DNA of 64,000 bases from Alphaproteobacteria bacterium (lineage in GTDB: Bacteria > Pseudomonadota > Alphaproteobacteria > Caulobacterales > Caulobacteraceae): NCBI GenBank assembly GCA_018821435.1, contig JAHJME010000039.1, forward strand, positions 1-64,000, given 5' to 3'. The position numbers and the translations under genes were made by a program. Below, piece by piece: positions 36,414 through 44,538 of the stretch (within the stretch, counting starts at the first letter, position 1; the number at the start of each line of letters is the position of its first letter). The notes beneath the pieces are model-generated. The model was not told where the DNA came from. It made no database searches and saw nothing but the letters and a program-made list of their open reading frames with translations.

Positions 36414-39400
36414 CTAGTAGCGGGCCGTCACGCCGACGAAGAACCGCCGTCCGTACAGGTCGCCATAGATCCGCGAGTTGAACGAGGGGTGCTCATCCGT
36501 CAGGTTCGCGACACCGCCACGAACCGTGAAGTCGCCGAAATCGTACTGGGCCGAGACGGTGTGCTGATAGTTCGCCTTGATGACCGGCACCGGGGTCGAC
36601 TCGATCGTAGCCGTGGCGTTCGCCCGCACCGACGGTAGATAGTACAGCGAATAGAACAACTTAAGCGGGCCCTTCGAATACCGAAGATCGTAGCGGATCC
36701 GCCAGTCGGGCGCGGAGGGCGTGTCTTGGCTGCGGGTCAGATCGAAGCCCGTCACCGACGTTTCCTGCCGCGACGTATGGGTCGCCTCAGCGGCCACTTC
36801 CAGGGAGCCGTAGTCTTCGCCGCCGAAGAAGCGACCGATCGGGAAGCGGTAGTTGAAGTTGTAGACCTCGCCGCGATAGAGCACCGAGCCGGCGTTGAAC
36901 GTCGTTTCACGGCCCGTGGTCAGGTAGCCCTGACTGTTCCGGGTGAAGGTGTCGCAGAACGACGTCTGCTGCGGTTGCGTGTCGTAGCAAACGCTCAGGA
37001 AGTTGTTGATCGTGAACGACGAGAGTCCGTTGGTCAGATCGATCTGGATGCGGTCGACGCTGAGGGTCAGGCCCGGCACATACTTCGGCGTGTAGACCAG
37101 GCCATAGGTCCAGGTCTTGGACACTTCGTTCTCGAGGTTCGGGTTGCCGCCAACGGTCAGCGCGACCAGGCCGGTGTTGATCGCCGGGTCGTTGAACGAG
37201 GCCAGCGGTCCGTATTCCGGGTGCGCAGCGAACAGCGCCTGGCAGTTGGCCAATCGCGCGGCCGCGTTGGGACCGCTGTTGATCAGGGTGCGGTCGCAGG
37301 GGTCCTGAGCCGGATTGCCGGGGTTGACGCTGGTCGGGGCGAACTGCTGGCCGAGGGTGGGAGCGCTGAAGTTGCGGCTGCGCGACGCGCGCAGGCCAAG
37401 GCCCCAGCCGACCGTCCAATTGCCGCCGATGCCCCAGACCTCTTCCTTGCCGGCCAGGGAATTGTCGACAAACCGGTAGGAGCCGTTGACGTCCAGCGCT
37501 TCGACGAACGGCAACGTAAAGTCGCCGCCCACGATCGGAATCAGGAGCTCGCCAGAGAATTCGTCGGTGTTGTACTTCCCGCTTTCGGCGAAGCTCTCGC
37601 CCTGGCCGGTGATGCCGGACAGGTTGGCCTCGAACGGGTTGAACTTCGCATTCTCCGCGCGGTGTTCGTAGGTCAGGGCGAACTTCGCCTTCCCGGCGGG
37701 CAGCGAGATCACATCGCCGCTGAGGGTCGCCAGGAAGTCATCCTGCTTGTTCCGGGTGGAGCCGCCCACCGGGACCGAGAAGTACGCGGTCGCCGCTTCG
37801 TTTCCGCCATTGATGAAGGGGTTGAAGGCGACGCAAGCGGGGTCGTCGTTGGTCGTGATCGCGTCGGCGTTGATGGCGCAGACGATCTGGCCGGCTCCGT
37901 TCCGGGCCGCGCTGAACGCGTTGTTGGTCTTGGCGATGTCGAAGTCCAACACCGTCTGGCGCGTCTTGGTCTCGCCGTGGCTGGCCGAGACGCTCCAGTA
38001 GAAATCGCGATCCGCGAAGTTGAAGTCGCCATCGAGCGCGGCCAACAGCCGCCAGACATCGGTCTTGGTGTTGCGGTTCTGCGGGATGACATCATACATC
38101 TTCGACAGGACTAGCGGTCCGCCGGCCGCGAAGGCCGGACTCGCGGCGCTCAAGGTCGCGATCTGAGCGGCCGTCAGGAACGGATTGTTCCGGGTGAAGC
38201 TGACAGGACCTTGCCCGCCCGGCGCGAAGCCGCCAACGAACTTGACCAGCCCCTGCGTGCCGATCTCATCGTCTCCCTTCTGGTGCGAATAGAGCAGCTC
38301 CGTCGAGGCCTTTATGTGGTCGGTGAGGTCATAGTGGCCAACCAACGTGCCGGTGTAGCGTTGCACGCCGGTGGCAAGGGTTGAGAGGCGTCGAGAGTCC
38401 AGCCCCTCCCCGCCCGACGCCGAACTGGAGTTCGGGCCGATGATCCCGGTGTCGTAGGGAATGACCATCGATCCGTCTGCCGCGAATTGCAGGGCCTGGC
38501 CGGAGCCATTGCGCAGCAGGCCGGTCGGCGCGGTGGTGTTCGTCGTGAAGATCACACCGTTGGTGTTGTAGCGCCACTGGTGCCCATTCAGGATGATCGC
38601 CGTCGGCGGGCGGCCGTCCGTCAGGGACGTGTTCGCCAGGTTGGTGATGCTTCGCGTCCCCGACTTGAAGAACTCGCGATCCTGTTCAAGCAGCGGATCG
38701 GTCTTGGAATATTCGATGTCGGCGGCGAAGTTGCCGCGCCCGCCGGCGAAATTCTTGCCGAACGTGACGCGCGCCGAGGGGCGCTTGTCGTCTCCATGGG
38801 AGCTTATCCCGTACTGGGTGTCGACTTCCATCCCTTCGAAGTTGTCCTTCAGGATGTAGTTGACCACGCCGCCGATGGCGTCCGAGCCGTAGACCGCCGC
38901 GCCACCCGCCTGGACCACGTCGATGCGGTCGATCAGACCCGCCGGGATGATGTTCACATCGACGCCGCGATCGCCGAAGTTGTCAGACGTTGCGACCATG
39001 CGCCGACCATTGATCAGCGTCAGCGTTCGGCCGGCGCCCAGGTTCAGCAGGTTGGGGTAGGTCTGACCCGAGCCCGCCGGAACGCCCGAGAACGGCGGCT
39101 GCGCGAAAGACGGGGTGTTCGAGGTCAGCTGGTTCAGCATGTCCCCGACCTGGGTGTAGCCGCGTTCCGTCAAGTCGGCCGCGGTGACCATGGTGACCGG
39201 CGAGGAACTGGTCGTGTCCGTGCGGCGAATTCGCGAGCCGGTGACAACCAACTCGGAGAGGTCGCGCGCGCCTTCCGTGGCCCCGTCGGTTGTCGCGTTA
39301 CCGGCGCGGGCGGGTTCGTTTCCCACGGTAACGACACCCGAACGCGTGCGGGTGACCGTCAGGCCGCTGCCGGCCAGCAGGCGCGTCAGGCCGTCGTCGG

Positions 39401-39635
39401 CGGTGAACGTGCCGACCAGCGCCGGGGCCTGACGCCCACGCACGCTGCCTTCGGAGAAGATGATCTGCTGGCGCGAGGCCTGGCCGAAGGCGCGCAGCGC
39501 GCTGCCCAATCCCTGAGCGGGCAGGTCGAACCGATAGGTCTGTTCCTGAACCTGCGCCATTGCCGGCGACGCGAACACCATGAGCGCAGCCGCCGCGGCC
39601 GAGCCGCACAGGCCCGCCAACTTGATCCCAGTCAT
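36414..39635 (-). CDS. TonB-dependent receptor with N-terminal STN signalling domain
   Basis: A 1073-residue FecA-type transducer. After the signal peptide (GSAAAAALMVFASPAMA) comes a secretin/TonB N-terminal (STN) domain at about residues 30-105 (YRFDLPAQGLGSALRAFGQA to SGVVTVG). The plug follows (DLSELVVTGSRIRRTDTTSS, INGRRMVATSDNFGDRGVD, VQAGGAAVYGSDAIGGVVNYI), then a barrel ending FFVGVTARY. ATG 39635 is chosen because it opens the signal peptide after a GGGGGC tract. The STN domain is what contacts FecR, and fecR and sigma genes lie immediately upstream, so import of the ligand should induce the operon. The plug resembles receptors for organic substrates as much as for siderophores; the ligand is unknown. 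Confidence 0.9.
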   Translation of the reverse strand: MTGIKLAGLCGSAAAAALMVFASPAMAQVQEQTYRFDLPAQGLGSALRAFGQASRQQIIFSEGSVRGRQAPALVGTFTADDGLTRLLAGSGLTVTRTRSGVVTVGNEPARAGNATTDGATEGARDLSELVVTGSRIRRTDTTSSSPVTMVTAADLTERGYTQVGDMLNQLTSNTPSFAQPPFSGVPAGSGQTYPNLLNLGAGRTLTLINGRRMVATSDNFGDRGVDVNIIPAGLIDRIDVVQAGGAAVYGSDAIGGVVNYILKDNFEGMEVDTQYGISSHGDDKRPSARVTFGKNFAGGRGNFAADIEYSKTDPLLEQDREFFKSGTRSITNLANTSLTDGRPPTAIILNGHQWRYNTNGVIFTTNTTAPTGLLRNGSGQALQFAADGSMVIPYDTGIIGPNSSSASGGEGLDSRRLSTLATGVQRYTGTLVGHYDLTDHIKASTELLYSHQKGDDEIGTQGLVKFVGGFAPGGQGPVSFTRNNPFLTAAQIATLSAASPAFAAGGPLVLSKMYDVIPQNRNTKTDVWRLLAALDGDFNFADRDFYWSVSASHGETKTRQTVLDFDIAKTNNAFSAARNGAGQIVCAINADAITTNDDPACVAFNPFINGGNEAATAYFSVPVGGSTRNKQDDFLATLSGDVISLPAGKAKFALTYEHRAENAKFNPFEANLSGITGQGESFAESGKYNTDEFSGELLIPIVGGDFTLPFVEALDVNGSYRFVDNSLAGKEEVWGIGGNWTVGWGLGLRASRSRNFSAPTLGQQFAPTSVNPGNPAQDPCDRTLINSGPNAAARLANCQALFAAHPEYGPLASFNDPAINTGLVALTVGGNPNLENEVSKTWTYGLVYTPKYVPGLTLSVDRIQIDLTNGLSSFTINNFLSVCYDTQPQQTSFCDTFTRNSQGYLTTGRETTFNAGSVLYRGEVYNFNYRFPIGRFFGGEDYGSLEVAAEATHTSRQETSVTGFDLTRSQDTPSAPDWRIRYDLRYSKGPLKLFYSLYYLPSVRANATATIESTPVPVIKANYQHTVSAQYDFGDFTVRGGVANLTDEHPSFNSRIYGDLYGRRFFVGVTARY

Positions 39636-39724
39636 AACCCGAAGCCCCCTTCGTTTTTGCCGAGCGGCGATGTCATGCCGCCGTCTCAGAAGGGTGCTAC
39701 GCGCCAGAACCAAAAACCCGCACG

Positions 39725-40801
39725 TCAGCCCGCAGGTCGTGGCGCCGAGCCTCCGAAAAGTTCGACGCCGTTCGGTCCACTGCGCGCTTTTACATCAAAC
39801 GCTGCCCCCAGCCCTTGCACCAGCGCCTCGGTGTCGCCGGCGCGGAAAACGCCCGAGATGCGCAGGTTCGCCGCCGCCTCGTCGCCGATGGCGAGCGGGA
39901 TCTGGGCGTAGCGGTTCATCCGCTCGACCACGAGCCCGAGCCGCTCGTCCTCGAAGACCAGCTGGCCGGCTTCCCAGGACAACGAGCGCACGGGGTCGGC
40001 GGCCGTGACCACGACGGGAGCGATCGAGGCGATCTGGGTCGGCGCGGCGATCGGCAGGATCAGCTCGCGGCCCGGCGTCAGCAACTGATCGGCCGGCAGG
40101 CGCCGGCCCGCCACGGCCACGGTCCGCCGCACGCCCTGGGTCGCGCGATCCAGCACCATCACGTGTCCCTCGTAGAGGACGACCCGTACCTGTTTCTGGA
40201 CCAGTTCGACGCTGAACGCCGTCCCGGTGGCCACGACCACGTCGTTACCTGCGGTGACGGAGAACGGCCGTAGCGGATTGCGCGCGACATCGAACCGGGC
40301 GCGACCGCGTTCCAGCCAGAGGCGGCGGTTCTCCCGCGTGTAGCTGACCTTCACCACGGTGGCGGCGTCCAGCGACAGCTTCGAGCCGTCGGACAGGGCG
40401 ATCACCTGCCGCTCGCCGACGCCGGTCTCATAGGTGCGCGGCATGAGCCAGGCCCAGGTCCCAACCCCGGCGACCGCCAGCAGCAGAGTGGCCGCCATCA
40501 GGGCCCAGGCGATCTGGCGGGGCGGCCAGGCCTGCTCGCGTCGGCGCAGGCTACGGCGCGCCGAGGCCAACGCGGCCTCGCGCAGCGCCATCACCTGGGC
40601 GCTGGCCGCATAGTGCTCGACCATGCGCCAGGCGCCGACGATCTCATCCAGCGCCTGGCCGTTCGCCGGGTCGGCGTCGAGCCAGGCCTGGAACTCGGCT
40701 TGCTGATCCTCCGGGACCTGCCCGTCGGCGAGACGTGCCGCCCAGGTGGCGGCAAGCTCGGCTCGCTGCTCCGCGGTGGTGAGAACGATCACACGGTTCA
40801 T
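39725..40801 (-). CDS. FecR-like anti-sigma/sigma regulator
   Basis: A 358-residue inner-membrane signal relay. The cytoplasmic N-terminal FecR domain (AATWAARLADGQVPEDQQAEFQAWLDADPANGQALDEIVGAWR) is followed by one transmembrane helix near residues 97-117 (IAWALMAATLLLAVAGVGTW). The periplasmic FecR domain has GERQVIALSDGSKLSLDAAT and FDVARNPLRPFSVTAG, and a C-terminal STN-like part (LGLVVERMNRY) contacts the receptor. It overlaps the sigma gene by 4 bases (ATGA) and lies 89 bases upstream of the STN receptor. It should pass ligand occupancy from receptor to sigma factor. Confidence 0.92.
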   Translation of the reverse strand: MNRVIVLTTAEQRAELAATWAARLADGQVPEDQQAEFQAWLDADPANGQALDEIVGAWRMVEHYAASAQVMALREAALASARRSLRRREQAWPPRQIAWALMAATLLLAVAGVGTWAWLMPRTYETGVGERQVIALSDGSKLSLDAATVVKVSYTRENRRLWLERGRARFDVARNPLRPFSVTAGNDVVVATGTAFSVELVQKQVRVVLYEGHVMVLDRATQGVRRTVAVAGRRLPADQLLTPGRELILPIAAPTQIASIAPVVVTAADPVRSLSWEAGQLVFEDERLGLVVERMNRYAQIPLAIGDEAAANLRISGVFRAGDTEALVQGLGAAFDVKARSGPNGVELFGGSAPRPAG

Positions 40802-41376
40802 GCCTCGCTCCCGAAACGGTCGCGAAGATGGACGCTAGCGCGGACCACGTGCTGCTCGACGGTGCGGACCGAGATGCCCAGCATGTCGGCGATCTCCCGC
40901 TGCTTCATGTTCTCCAGCCGGAACAGTACGAAGATGGTGCGGGTCCGCTCCGGAAGCTGACGGAGAGCCGCCAGGACGGTGGCCAGGGATTCCTTCGCCT
41001 GCAGCACCCGGTCGGGGTCGCGCTCCTCGACCCAGTTCGCCTCGGTGGCGCCCAGGCCGGCCTGGTAGGCGGCGCGCACCTGATGGCGGCGTCCGCGATC
41101 GCGCAGCAGGTTGGCGGCGATCTGGAAGACGTAGGCGTCGGGCCGCGTCGCGTCGATGGTCGCACCGCGCTGAGTGACCCGCAGCAGCACTTCCTGGGTC
41201 AAGTCTTCGGCCTCTGAGTGGTTGCGGATCCGCCGCAGGAAGAACGCGATCAGCGCCGGCCGGAACCGTTGGCTCATCGCGCTGGCGGTCGCGTTGGCGT
41301 CAGGCTGCACGAGATCCGCTCCAGTCCTCAACCAGGACGCTACCGCCGGTAATACGCGCGGCGATGGATTTCCCAC
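40798..41376 (-). CDS. ECF sigma-70 factor, FecI-like
   Basis: A 192-residue extracytoplasmic-function sigma factor. Region 2 is FRPALIAFFLRRIRNHSEAEDLTQEVLLRV and region 4 is LRQLPERTRTIFVLFRLENMKQREIADMLGISVRTVEQHVVRA. The extent fits the FecI group. The start is uncertain: GTG 41376 gives 192 residues; GTG 41307 has GGAG 8 bases upstream and may be the true start; ATG 41277 has no ribosome site. The M61-like gene ends only 31 bases before 41376 on the same strand, so the sigma gene could be read through from the peptidase genes as well as from its own promoter. Confidence 0.9.
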   Translation of the reverse strand: MGNPSPRVLPAVASWLRTGADLVQPDANATASAMSQRFRPALIAFFLRRIRNHSEAEDLTQEVLLRVTQRGATIDATRPDAYVFQIAANLLRDRGRRHQVRAAYQAGLGATEANWVEERDPDRVLQAKESLATVLAALRQLPERTRTIFVLFRLENMKQREIADMLGISVRTVEQHVVRASVHLRDRFGSEA

Positions 41377-41407
41377 CCACGGACGCCGAAATCAAGCCGG
41401 CGCCCGC

Positions 41408-43072
41408 CTAGCGGCACGTCTTCTCCGGCACGTCGGCGATCCGCTCCCACTGGTAGGCGTCGATCGCCTCGCCGCGCGGCAGGTAGGTGATCGACAGCGG
41501 CTTTCCGGCGCGCGTCAGCTTCAGCGTCACCGTGCGGGTGACGTCGGCCTGGAGACTGTCGCTGGCGCCGCCGGACAGTACCTTGTCGCCGTCCAGCACG
41601 CCGGCCTTCGCCGCCTCGGAGTCCGGCTTCAGCCCCTGAATCGTCTTGTCGGTCCCCAGCAGCGACTTGTTGTCGAAGCCCATGTCGAACTGGCGGATCT
41701 TCTTGGTGGTGCGTCGGAAGCACGCCCCGAACCCGTCGGACTCGGGCAGCATCAGTTCGCCCGCCATCATCGCGCGGTGGACGGCGGGGCCCTCTTCGCC
41801 GGTTTCCTTGCGCAGCATGTCCAGCCAGATCGCCTCGGACACGGGCTCGCCGGTCTTGATGCGCACGACCATCGTCCGGATCAGGTCGTCCAGCGAGCGC
41901 TTGCCGCCCGACGCCTTGCGGATCTTGCCGTTCAACACGGCGAAATACATCGCCCCGCGGTCATAGGGCAGCACCCGGATGCGGGTGTCGTCCCAGAACG
42001 CCGCCAGCACCTGGTCCTCGGGCGTGTGCATCATCGCGTTGGTGTAGTAGCGGCTGGCCGTCTGGTTGATGTCGGCCAGATACTGGTCGGTGGTGATCAG
42101 GCCCGCGCGCCAAGGCAGCAGGCCCTGGTAGTAGACCGCGTTCCCCTCGTTGAACCACTTGCCCATCTCTTCCTTGGCGGTCCAGGTGTGGGTCATCTCG
42201 TGGCCGAAGATGCGCTTCAGACCCTCGGCGGTAGTGCCCTGGCCATAGCCGACGGCGAACGACTGGGTCATGGCCACACCGCCGCCCGGGTTCTGCGGAT
42301 TGCTGCGCAGCACGACGCGATAGGGCGGTTCGACCGTGTCTTTGAAGAACACGCTCATCCAGGTGTGGAGCTTGCCGGTCCACTGCATCAGCGGGCGCGG
42401 ATCGAACGGCGGCTCGCCGCCCCACAGCGCCGAGAAGCCGCCCTTGGCCACCTCGGGCTCGCGCTTGAAATGGCCCGCCATGAACATGGTCGCGGCGAGG
42501 CGCGAGGCCGGCCCGGCCGGGATCTCCACGTCGCCGTCGCCATAGCCGGACACGCCGATCGCGCCCGGCCCCATGGCGCTGACGTCCCAGCGGATCGCCA
42601 CGCGGTAGGCCGCTTCGGTCTCAGGGATCGCCAGCAGCATGCGGCCGGGCGTGGAGAAGGTGTCGCCGTCGATGCGCAGGTTGATCGGCGGCCCGCTGCC
42701 GCGCGCGTTGTCGATGGGCAGGCGATAGGCCACGACCACCTCGCCATGGACGCGCCGGGTCGAGGTCCAAGGCTGGCTCCCGGCGCCCTCGGCCCCGATC
42801 ATCGGCACGACGCCCTCGGCGTCGGTCACCGTCACCCCGGTCCGGGGCTGTGGCGACGGCATGTTGGGCGCCATGGTCGGCAGGGCGAAGAGCGGCTGGC
42901 CCGCCGCCACGTCCATCGCCGGCACGGTGATGGTGACGTCGACGTTTCCGCCCGCCGCCTCGCTCAGGACGCCCGGCTTGATCAGCACCGTCATCAGCGG
43001 CGCGGGGGCCGCGACGGCGGCGTCCGCGAACAACAGGCCCAACGCGAACGCGGGGCCGAACAGGACCTTCAT
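41408..43072 (-). CDS. Exported M61-like zinc metallopeptidase with C-terminal PDZ-like domain (copy 1)
   Basis: A 554-residue exported protein (signal peptide FGPAFALGLLFADAAVAAP). The zinc site is H291-E292-M-T-H295 with the third ligand Glu in WFNEGNAVYY, the gluzincin layout of the M1/M61 clan. The N-terminal half is beta-rich. The C-terminal ~90 residues (GLKPDSEAAKAGVLDGDKVL) match a PDZ domain, as in M61 glycyl-aminopeptidases. Cys residues at FGACFRR and the C-terminal KTCR could form a disulphide. It is a close paralogue of the gene at 44539-46212, with a CapA-like gene between them; 12 bases separate it from the CapA stop. Confidence 0.85.
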   Translation of the reverse strand: MKVLFGPAFALGLLFADAAVAAPAPLMTVLIKPGVLSEAAGGNVDVTITVPAMDVAAGQPLFALPTMAPNMPSPQPRTGVTVTDAEGVVPMIGAEGAGSQPWTSTRRVHGEVVVAYRLPIDNARGSGPPINLRIDGDTFSTPGRMLLAIPETEAAYRVAIRWDVSAMGPGAIGVSGYGDGDVEIPAGPASRLAATMFMAGHFKREPEVAKGGFSALWGGEPPFDPRPLMQWTGKLHTWMSVFFKDTVEPPYRVVLRSNPQNPGGGVAMTQSFAVGYGQGTTAEGLKRIFGHEMTHTWTAKEEMGKWFNEGNAVYYQGLLPWRAGLITTDQYLADINQTASRYYTNAMMHTPEDQVLAAFWDDTRIRVLPYDRGAMYFAVLNGKIRKASGGKRSLDDLIRTMVVRIKTGEPVSEAIWLDMLRKETGEEGPAVHRAMMAGELMLPESDGFGACFRRTTKKIRQFDMGFDNKSLLGTDKTIQGLKPDSEAAKAGVLDGDKVLSGGASDSLQADVTRTVTLKLTRAGKPLSITYLPRGEAIDAYQWERIADVPEKTCR

Positions 43073-43084
43073 ATCGACCTCGGC

Positions 43085-44527
43085 TTACGGAAGGCGGATC
43101 ACGCCGACCGACCCCTCGATGGCGATCTTCGTCCCGAACGGGGCGGAATCGCGCTGGAGATCGGCCAGGATGCGTTTGGCGTTCTCGGGGTCGGCGAAGT
43201 GCGGGATGCCACGCCGCGTGCGGTCGTAGGTGTTGCCGAGGTCCAGCGGATACAGCCGCACGGCCTTGATCTTCGGCCCGTCGAAGTCGGTGATCGCCAC
43301 CACCCCGTCGTACCAGCTCGCGGGATTGCCGCCGGTGCGCACCGAGCGCTCCTCGGGCTGCGGCGGCGGCGCCTTGCCCGTCTTCGGATCGGGCCACACC
43401 CGCAGCGCCGATTCCTGCAGGGCCTTGATCTCCCCGTTGATGAAGAAGACCCCCATCCCGTAGAGCACGACCTTGCCCTTGTAGATTTCCACGCCGCGCA
43501 GCGAGTGCGGACCGCCGCCCAGGATCACGTCGGCGCCAGCATCGACGGTGTCGTGGAACAGCTTGATCAGGAAGTCCGGCGGCGGGGGGGTATCGTCGTC
43601 GACGCCCGTGGTGCTCTCGTGGGCGTGGATCGTGAAGACGACCACGTCGGCCTGTTCCTTGGCCTCGCGCACGGCCTTCAGCAGGCCCGCGTGGTCGTAC
43701 AGGTCCATCTCCCACCTGAGCTCGGGCTTGTCGCCCAGCCGGTAGACTTGATCGTTGAACGTGACCTCGGTGGCGTCGGCGGCGGGCGCCGGCTTGAGGG
43801 GCGAGGCGAATTCGGTGGCCGCCTTCTTCACCAGAACCATCTGCTCCGGCGTCACCATCTGGATCGGTCGGGTGCGCAAGGTGCTGATGCCGGTGCGCGC
43901 ATTGACCTCGCCGAACGCGTCGTTGGCGCCGGCATTGACCTTGAACGTCGAGGCCGTGGAGACCAGGGCGACCCGCGCCTTGGGCGTCTGCAGGAACCCG
44001 GCGCGGCGCGCCTCCTGCAGCGTGCGGCCGCCGCCCGAATGGACGACGCCCGCCTCATCGTGCAGGCGCATGGTCTCGAGCAGGCCTTCCGGTCCCCAGT
44101 CGGTAGCGTGGTTGTTGGGCAGCGAGACCATGTCGATGCCCATGGCCTTCTCGTCCTTGGCCAGCGTCCCGTCGCCCCACAGCAGGCCGTTGGCGTAGCC
44201 GGTGCCCTTGAAGGTCTTCAGGTCAAACGTCGGGCTCTCGCGGTTGGCGATCGTCACATCGCCGCCCTTGATCAGTTCGATCACCTTCTGCAACTCGGGG
44301 TCCGGCCGGTCGGCCATCGGCCGCGAATAGAGCAGGTCGCCCAGGCTCACGAGGCTGAACTTGCCCTTGGGGCTTGCCGGCTTCGGCGGGGTCCGCAGGA
44401 ACTCTGTCGGGTCGTTCGAGGGCCGGGGCATCTGCGCCGGCGCCTGGGCGTGAGCGGCGCCGGACGCGGCCAGGACGGCGACCAGCGCGGCAGCCGCCAG
44501 CAGGCGGGTCTTCTTCGGTTCGGTCAT
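43085..44527 (-). CDS. Exported CapA-like metallophosphoesterase-fold protein
   Basis: A 480-residue protein of the CapA/PgsA (PGA_cap) family with a signal peptide (RLLAAAALVAVLAASGAAHA). Motifs follow the calcineurin-like fold: SLGDLLYSRP, TIANRESPTF, LPNNHATDWGPEGL (NNHxxDxG), VFTIHAHES and GGPHSLRGVEIYKGKVVLYGMG. In Bacillus the family helps make or export poly-gamma-glutamate, but most proteobacterial members are uncharacterised and may be hydrolases. ATG 44527 is preferred over 44533 because the GAGGGGG tract then lies 6 bases upstream rather than touching the start codon. The 11-base gap from the upstream M61-like gene indicates one transcript. Confidence 0.85.
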   Translation of the reverse strand: MTEPKKTRLLAAAALVAVLAASGAAHAQAPAQMPRPSNDPTEFLRTPPKPASPKGKFSLVSLGDLLYSRPMADRPDPELQKVIELIKGGDVTIANRESPTFDLKTFKGTGYANGLLWGDGTLAKDEKAMGIDMVSLPNNHATDWGPEGLLETMRLHDEAGVVHSGGGRTLQEARRAGFLQTPKARVALVSTASTFKVNAGANDAFGEVNARTGISTLRTRPIQMVTPEQMVLVKKAATEFASPLKPAPAADATEVTFNDQVYRLGDKPELRWEMDLYDHAGLLKAVREAKEQADVVVFTIHAHESTTGVDDDTPPPPDFLIKLFHDTVDAGADVILGGGPHSLRGVEIYKGKVVLYGMGVFFINGEIKALQESALRVWPDPKTGKAPPPQPEERSVRTGGNPASWYDGVVAITDFDGPKIKAVRLYPLDLGNTYDRTRRGIPHFADPENAKRILADLQRDSAPFGTKIAIEGSVGVIRLP

Positions 44528-44538
44528 CGTCATCCCCC